DNA of 64,000 nt from Crocodylus rhombifer (Eukaryota > Chordata > Crocodylia > Crocodylidae). The position numbers and the translations under genes are program-made. This document shows positions 58,161-64,000 of the stretch, piece by piece (positions within the stretch are counted from its first letter, which is position 1; each line of letters opens with the position of its first letter). Where the stretch lies: the NCBI GenBank assembly GCA_038503035.1, contig JAVSML010024017.1, positions 28,894 through 92,893 of the forward strand, in the 5' to 3' direction. The notes beneath the pieces were generated by a model. That model did not search any database and was not told where the DNA came from. It saw only the letters and a list, made by a program, of their open reading frames with translations.

Positions 58161-59379
58161 AGGGATTCCCCTGTCACTTAGTTTGGTTTTACAGCACATT
58201 GGTGTAGTTACCTTTGAGTTGTGTTGGTGTGAATGAGAGAAGAATCAGGCCTTCCATAATTATTCCCTACTATGTGCAACAATAGATAGAGTACATTAAT
58301 GGATATAGATGGCCCATTATTTTTCTCAAAACAGTTTGAGACTGCTAAGTGACTGCAAGAGACATTCGTATGGTTTAGTTAAAGAGGGGCTGTGATGGGA
58401 AACTCATGCTTCAAATTGGATGAGTTTGTTACCAGTAATCCATTGCATTGATTAGATTAATGACGGATCTACCTGTGTGGCTCAGCATGATTAAACTGAG
58501 CACCTATTTCTCATGTCAGTCAATAATGAAAAAAAAGTACAGTTTAGCAAAGTGATTAAAGGTAGGTTTTACTATATCCACTAAAGATAAATTTCAGCCA
58601 ACTACTGCACTAGATCGTTCCTTAGTGTGGGCAGACGAAACTCTTGAACTGAATAAGGCTCCAGGTAAGTCCAGTCCCCCACACCTTGTAGCCTTGAGTG
58701 TGTTTATCTCCGGCTCAAATTATCTCGCTGAATGATGAAAATCGTATTCACCATCATCTGTCTTCAACTTACTGTGTCAACATGGCTATTTGGGTATGTA
58801 ATGCTTTGAGCTTATCTTGGTGAATGATGTAGCTTGGAGGTTTTGTTTCGGGGTTGCTTCTTGATGAATGCTCCTTACGGCCACCTGCCATGGTTGCTGA
58901 TGGGATATGGTGTCGGTCTGAAATAAACAGGAGCTCCTGTCACAACAGGATGCAAGGTTTTCTGCTGAGCTGTTTTACATGACTGATTTCTGATGAAAGA
59001 CTGGGGTTTACCATACGGGCATTTCTTGCCAAGTTTCTGATGATGTTCGTGATCTTGGCTTGCCATTTACCTAATCTTGCCTTCAGTTTAAGACCAGCCA
59101 GACTATATGAGTCATTCTTGTTTTCTGGAACAAAATGTGTCTTCAGCAATACCAAAAAACCAAAAATGTCCTGAGTTAAAGTTAGCAACCTCGCACTGAC
59201 TGACTAATGAAGCAAAATCCCAGTGAAAACAAGTCACGGTCTGCGTTAGCAGATCAGGTGGCAAACAAGCAGGTCATGTCTTTGTGTCAGTAAACCAGTC
59301 TTACACATGCCTTTACTGAGATAAGATAACTAATATGTGATAGGGATATAGGTTGTGGCTGTTGGTCTAAAGGCAAAAA
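58161..59379. other. Intergenic, unclassified
   Basis: No gene. AT-rich unique-looking stretches lie at 58300-58560. Nothing else recognised. Confidence 0.45.
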
Positions 59380-59929
59380 CAGGCAGAACTCTATTGGTAG
59401 AGGCAATATTTTTTATTAGACCAACTAGATAGTTGCAAAAAAAATGTCTTTTTTTGCAAGCTTTTGGGCCTCCTTCCTCAGGCAAAGGAGGATGCAAAGA
59501 TTGTAAAATGTCTCCCAGGTAGAAATGAAACTTCATATTGCACACAGGAATTGGAGGATGGTATCAGTTCTCCCGGGTGGAAAAGTTGATTTTATGCCTA
59601 ATTTGCAGAGAACATCTGTACAATGTATGAATCCTGTGCCAAGTCATGGACTGTCGCTGTGCATCTTGCTGATCTACCAGTTCCGTTTTGGACAGTCTTT
59701 AACCCCTCTATTGCCTAATTTGTATAAAATGAACTTTTCCACCCAGGAGAACTTATACCATCTTCCAGTTCTCCTGTGCAATATGAAGTTTCATTTCTAC
59801 CTGGGAGAAATTTCCTTTGCCTGAGAAAGGGCACATGAGCCTGCAAGCTTGCAAATAAAGACATTCGTTTGCAACTATCTAGTTGGTCTAATAAGAGATA
59901 CCGCCTCTACCACAAGAGTTCTGCCTGTA
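59380..59929. repeat. Long foldback (inverted repeat), arms about 210 bp
   Basis: The left arm, 59380-59597, and the right arm, 59724-59929, are inverted copies: ACCAACTAGATAGTTGCAAA on the left faces TTTGCAACTATCTAGTTGGT on the right, and GTAGAAATGAAACTTCATAT faces ATATGAAGTTTCATTTCTAC. The outer ends carry AGGCAGAACTCT and AGAGTTCTGCCT. The 126-bp centre is part of the same repeat family (see 57961-58069). Each arm contains the GCAAGCTTGCAAA and AGTTGGTCTAATAA tail seen at 10706-10890. This is either two copies inserted head to head or one element with very long terminal repeats. Confidence 0.9.
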
Positions 59930-62900
59930 ATGTGTGACAGTTAGCTCGATGTAAAATCCTCGTTGGAGATAAGGTACTTGCAGTATTCACCGCAAGGTCA
60001 GCACAATAGCAAGCCTGCCAATGGCTGACATTGTGTCATTTATCCTGTGGTAAAACCAAAAAGCTTTGTCTCTACTTTGGTTTGACAAAACAGCAAACAT
60101 ATGTTAATGATGTTTTTTCTTAATGGAGAAAAAAAATCCCTTAAGAGCCTGATTATTATTTTTTATTTGCATAAAGGATGTGACTGTAATTAATGCTCCT
60201 TTTGAGTCCTCCCTGATGTTTTCAGAAAATAAGCTGGCTTTAGTATACATGAGAATCAGACACTAAATATGAGTTTGACCCCAAAAAACACTTGAATCAA
60301 AATGGTGCTGCCTTATTTAATAGATCTAGCGTGACAGCTAGCTCCTTTCATAGCAAAACACTTTTGGTACTTTACTTTCCAGTTACTGGAACGGGCTCTG
60401 CACTACCAGGAGCAAATGAGCTGGATCCTCTCCTGGCTCAAACGTCATCACTAGAAAGATGACTGAGGTCCAGTTGCAAACTATTTAACATGCAAGTTTT
60501 GATGATCAAGCCCAGGGTAAGTTTGCAAAGCTGGTGGTTTGAAGGCAAAGTTCTTCTAAACCGAGCGAGTTGGAGAGAGAATCGCCCATACACAATAAAC
60601 AAAGATGCTTCTGATTATCTTCTTTTTATTCTTGCTTTTGGCAGATTCGCAATGAGGAAGCAGGAGCATTTAAAGATGTTTATAGCTGAAAAACGGGGAA
60701 GCGGGCTGGCTAATCTTTAAAAACTTACAGATGCAATTTATTTGCTAGTGAGTGCAAAGGATAAGTGAAACATGAGAAGGGCAAAGCGCTAGTAGCATTT
60801 CCTTTAGGCTTTGTTTGTTGATTTATATAATAATGTTAATATTTATCCAGAAACCGTTTCTCCTTGTCTCTTCAATGCGTGCTTAGAAAATGGCAGGGAA
60901 ACACAATTTCTTTTGTTTTGTCCATATTTTCTCACCCACCATAGTTCCTGACCTATGCTGATCTTAAAGTAGGAGAAAAATGAATTTGGAATAAAGAGGA
61001 GTGCAAAAAATGTTAGATGACAGCAAAATTGTTGTAATGCTTTTTTTTCTATATAGACAGAGAATATTTCTCACAAAGCTAAAAGCTGATGGTTTTATTG
61101 CGATCCATTGATACATTGTTGCACTGGAGTGGATTTTGGTAATGCACGCATGCTTGCAAGAACATACTTTTTAACAGAAACTTATTCTAATTTTTAAACA
61201 AGGAAAAATACAGTAGTTCCCCCCCCCCCGTTGTGGCACCATAATTCGTGTGTATGTGTGCTTGTGTGTGTGTCCATTCGCACTGATTGGTTTGACCGTA
61301 AAGGCGTGCACAGTTACTGGTATTGTTGTATGCAGGGGACCCCTGAGAATACATGTACCTAAATGAGAACAAACCCGATAGCCTTCATATTTATAAATAC
61401 ACTGGTGATATGACTGGGGACTAGGTATGTTTGCAACTGTGCTGATAGGAATCTTTTTTTGGCCAGTCTGTTTTAAATCTGTCAGGTCATTTTCTATTCT
61501 CCGTGTGGTTTTTGCAAGAGAGAGCATGCGATGAAGGACATTAGCTAAATGAGAGATGATGTAGTGGTTATGGCAGTGGTGTCCACGTATTGTACGGCTG
61601 GTAAATTTCAATCTAAACTCCACGATTCTGGATGCAGCAAAAAGCGCACGTGGATGAGAGACTCTTTCTGAAAGCCTGGATACCTTTAATTTTTTTTCCT
61701 CCTTTAATAAAAGACACACATAATAGCATATTTCTCAAAGTGCAAAGCACTTTACATTGCAAATAATTACATTAAATTTACATTTCATGGGTGAGTGGCT
61801 GCAGCCTTGGCTCGCTCCATCCTAGCTGCTGGTGACACTCAAATAGTCCTACGTGATCTACCGCTCAGTCGTACCCAGTGCCATCTGGATTTGGCAGGAT
61901 AAGAGGCTGATGCCCAAGTGCTGTTTAGCTTCTTGACTATTGCACTCAACCTTATCTTCAAGGTCAAAAAGCAACACAGCTAAAGCCCCAGAGGACCAGG
62001 TCTTGGGGGACAGCATTGTTAGCTCATGTGTTGAAGTCCTGGAGAAGAGAGCTAACCAGAGAGCTAACACACATGCTGAGAGGCCTGGGAGAGAGGGCTA
62101 GAGTTATTGCTTCCTTTTATCCTCATGCAGTGGAGCAAGCTGCTGCTCTCGTCAGCGAGCCCCACAGCTGCAGGGAAAAGCTTGCTGATACTTCCGGCTC
62201 CCTCCGTAAAGGTCAATACACTCTCTGTCTCCATTTTCTCCCGAGATGATAATCAATGCGACCCAAGCAGCGTGTTGACAGTTATGGCTGCCAAATAAAA
62301 CTCATTTGCTGCTTCTCCTCATTGGGACTTGCAGGGCGGGTGTCATTACCCTGCTGTCACACACGGGCGTATCACACGTTAGTCGACCTTTTGTTTGGGG
62401 TTGATCTCGGTGACTCTAGCAACATCCCTTTGGGTGCTCACGCGTGTTAGAGGGACCCCTGCCGTTTTGACTTGCTGATTTGCTACTAAAATAGAACTAG
62501 GTTTCACCCTTACATTACGGTTCGTGTCACCCTGCAGGGGCCTGTAGTCTAGATTTCGAGCCCCGTCGTACAAGCACTGGACAAAGGCAGAGGGAGGGAG
62601 AGTGTACAGCGTAAATGGAGACGTGCATAGGGGAAGGGTGACGGCAACAAAACAAGTGACTCAAGTTGCATTGCTGGTCCTGGGAAGGATGTAGGTCTGT
62701 GCTCAAAGTGCGGCATGGTATTGAAACACCTGAGCTGATTTGGATACTGCATATAGCCAGATACCTCAGAAGCTGGCGGGCTGTGACTAGTATCCCCGCC
62801 AGCAAGGGTACCGCTGGAACAGCACCAGGGCTCCCAGCTCCTGGTGCTTTTGCTACCAGAGCTCTGTTCCTCCAGCATCCTTCTTTCCTCTTCAGTCGCT

Positions 62901-62976
62901 CCTGCTCCTCCCACTCACCTCCATGTCTAACAGAGCCTAGTGCCACGATACCAAGAGCTCAAACGGTCCTGTAAGG
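59930..62976. other. Intergenic, mostly unclassified
   Basis: Contains a poly(C) run at 61219-61229 and a TG-rich tract at about 61249-61273 inside the 182-codon open frame on the minus strand (61171-61719), which has no family match. 60770-61160 is AT-rich and unique-looking. Confidence 0.45.
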
Positions 62977-63100
62977 CAGTGTTTCTCAACCCGTGGGTTG
63001 TGGCCCAGAAGTGGGTCTCAAGGATATATAAAAGGGTCACAAACAAGCTTAAAAAATGGATCGTATTGTGCATACATTTAAAAAAAAAAAAATAGATGCT
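62977..63100. mobile_element. Left end of a hAT-like element
   Basis: CAGTGTTTCTCAACCCGTGG, then GTTGTGGCCCAGAAGTGGGT and AAAGGGTCACAAACAAGC, is the familiar start of a CAGTGTTTCTCAACC hAT element. The matching right end is not in the window, so the element may continue past the edge and include the GC-rich inverted repeat. Confidence 0.65.
63080..63092. repeat. Poly(A) run
   Basis: Thirteen A within the hAT-like left end region. Confidence 0.85.
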
Positions 63101-63478
63101 GCTTGTGCTTCATCATAAGTTAGTGCAGTGCCTACTAATAAACAGGTTTGCCATTTGCTACAGAAACACGAGGAAAAATCTGGATTTTTACCTTTTAAAG
63201 GAGAAAAATATAGAGCTGTGGATTTCCCCTTGCAGGCTGGCAGAGTCCAAGCCTGCAAAGGGCTGCTTAGGGCTGGGGTAGTGGGAGGAGGGCAATGAGG
63301 CAGGGGCACCACGTGCATGTGAGTGTGCACACGTGCACGGGGCCATCAGGCAGTGTGAGGAGCAGCTTCTGCAACTCCCCACAGGTAAGTCTATGGGGCG
63401 GAGAGGGGGGCATGGATAACACATTGGGGACCCATGGGGGCACATGCCCTCCCCGATTTGTGAGCCCACAGCATGTAT

Positions 63479-63890
63479 GGGGCAGCAGCCTGGCGAGACC
63501 CACATGAGCAGGAGCTGCCTTGGTGGCCCAGTGGGAGGCCAGAGGGGGATAGCAAGACTCGTTGATGCCACTGCCACCAGGACCCCCGCACCAGCCAGCC
63601 TGGAAAGCTGCCAGCCTGCAAGGGAAAACCTGCCGTTTCCCACGGCTCCCTGCACCACGCTCTAATCCAGGACAAATGTCGCGGAGTCACACAGCCCGGG
63701 ACTGGGACTTGAGGTTCCCATTCTGGGCCAGTCCTGCCCATTTAGGACAGTGCTCACCCTACCTGGTGGGGTGGCTGGTGTGGGGGTTCTGGCAGTGGCC
63801 GCAATGAGTCTTGCTGCCCTGCTTTGCCCTCCCGAGCTGGGCCATGGAGGTGGCTCCTGCCCATGCCAGTCTGGCCAGGCTGCAGCCCCT
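63479..63890. repeat. GC-rich inverted repeat, arms about 125 bp
   Basis: The left arm, 63479-63603 (GGGGCAGCAGCCTGGCGAGA, ATAGCAAGACTCGTTGATGC, CCCCGCACCAGCCAGC), is matched by the reverse complement of 63762-63890 (CCAGCCACCCCACCAGG, CAGCAAGACTCATTGCGGCC). The spacer is about 158 bp. It produces overlapping open frames on both strands, which I do not call genes. Confidence 0.8.
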
Positions 63891-64000
63891 TGTCTCCTGT
63901 GGTTGCACTTCCCCCCTCCCTGCCCCACACATTGAGAGGCTGGGGCCTAGGTGTGGGGGGCTGTGGGTTGGGACTGAGGGGCACCGGCAGGGCCAGGGGG
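63891..64000. other. GC-rich end of window
   Basis: G-rich on the + strand (GGGGGGCTGTGGGTTGGG). No gene seen; it may belong to the same repeat unit. Confidence 0.4.

Noticed and set aside
63188..63741. Overlapping minus-strand frames of 116-156 codons
   Set aside because: Composition-driven, within a GC-rich inverted repeat; no splice or promoter context and no family motifs.
1..64000. CRISPR arrays, tRNA or rRNA genes, bacterial operons
   Set aside because: No regularly spaced repeat array, no cloverleaf-like sequence and no rRNA segment was seen; the window is vertebrate DNA.

Overview
The window is vertebrate nuclear DNA from a sauropsid, most likely a crocodilian and possibly a turtle. 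Its repeats are mainly CR1 LINE copies of several ages, old MIR-type SINEs and many small non-autonomous DNA transposons (hAT-like, pogo-like and other terminal-inverted-repeat elements). There are widely spaced short exons with GT-AG borders and no bacterial-style gene packing. I cannot name the species from sequence alone. The only protein-coding gene I can support is the 3' half of SHQ1, the H/ACA snoRNP assembly chaperone, on the + strand. Four exons are visible: 14323-14477, 16582-16635, 19690-19813 and the last coding exon 32421-33072, which ends in TAA and is followed by a 3' UTR with a good poly(A) signal near 33585. Exon phases join correctly across the first three. The third ends in phase 1 and the last needs an upstream phase 2, so one exon of about 40 codons is missing between 19814 and 32420. 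I could not find it by reading that intron. The only gap in the window, ten Ns at 31082-31091, lies in the same intron inside a repeat, so it may hide the exon. Layout: 1-14322 is intron, with a degenerate CR1 at 4905-6175, a GC-rich hAT-like element at about 9010-9999 and a 2 kb antisense CR1 at 10977-12990. 14323-33072 holds the SHQ1 exons and introns, with hAT elements whose 8-bp target duplications can be seen (14951-15170, 22825-23136, 30653-30885) and another antisense CR1 at 25704-26955. From 33.6 kb to the end I see no gene. That stretch looks like an intergenic desert of transposon relics and AT-rich unique DNA, some of which may be conserved regulatory sequence. I found no complete undescribed gene system. 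The most unusual structures are a long foldback at 59380-59929 with related sequence at 57961-58069, a duplicated segment of about 60 bp lodged inside a CR1 copy (3901-3964 and 5083-5144), a GC-rich inverted repeat at 63479-63890, a 38-bp perfect alternating purine-pyrimidine tract at 49933-49970, and the apparently missing SHQ1 exon.
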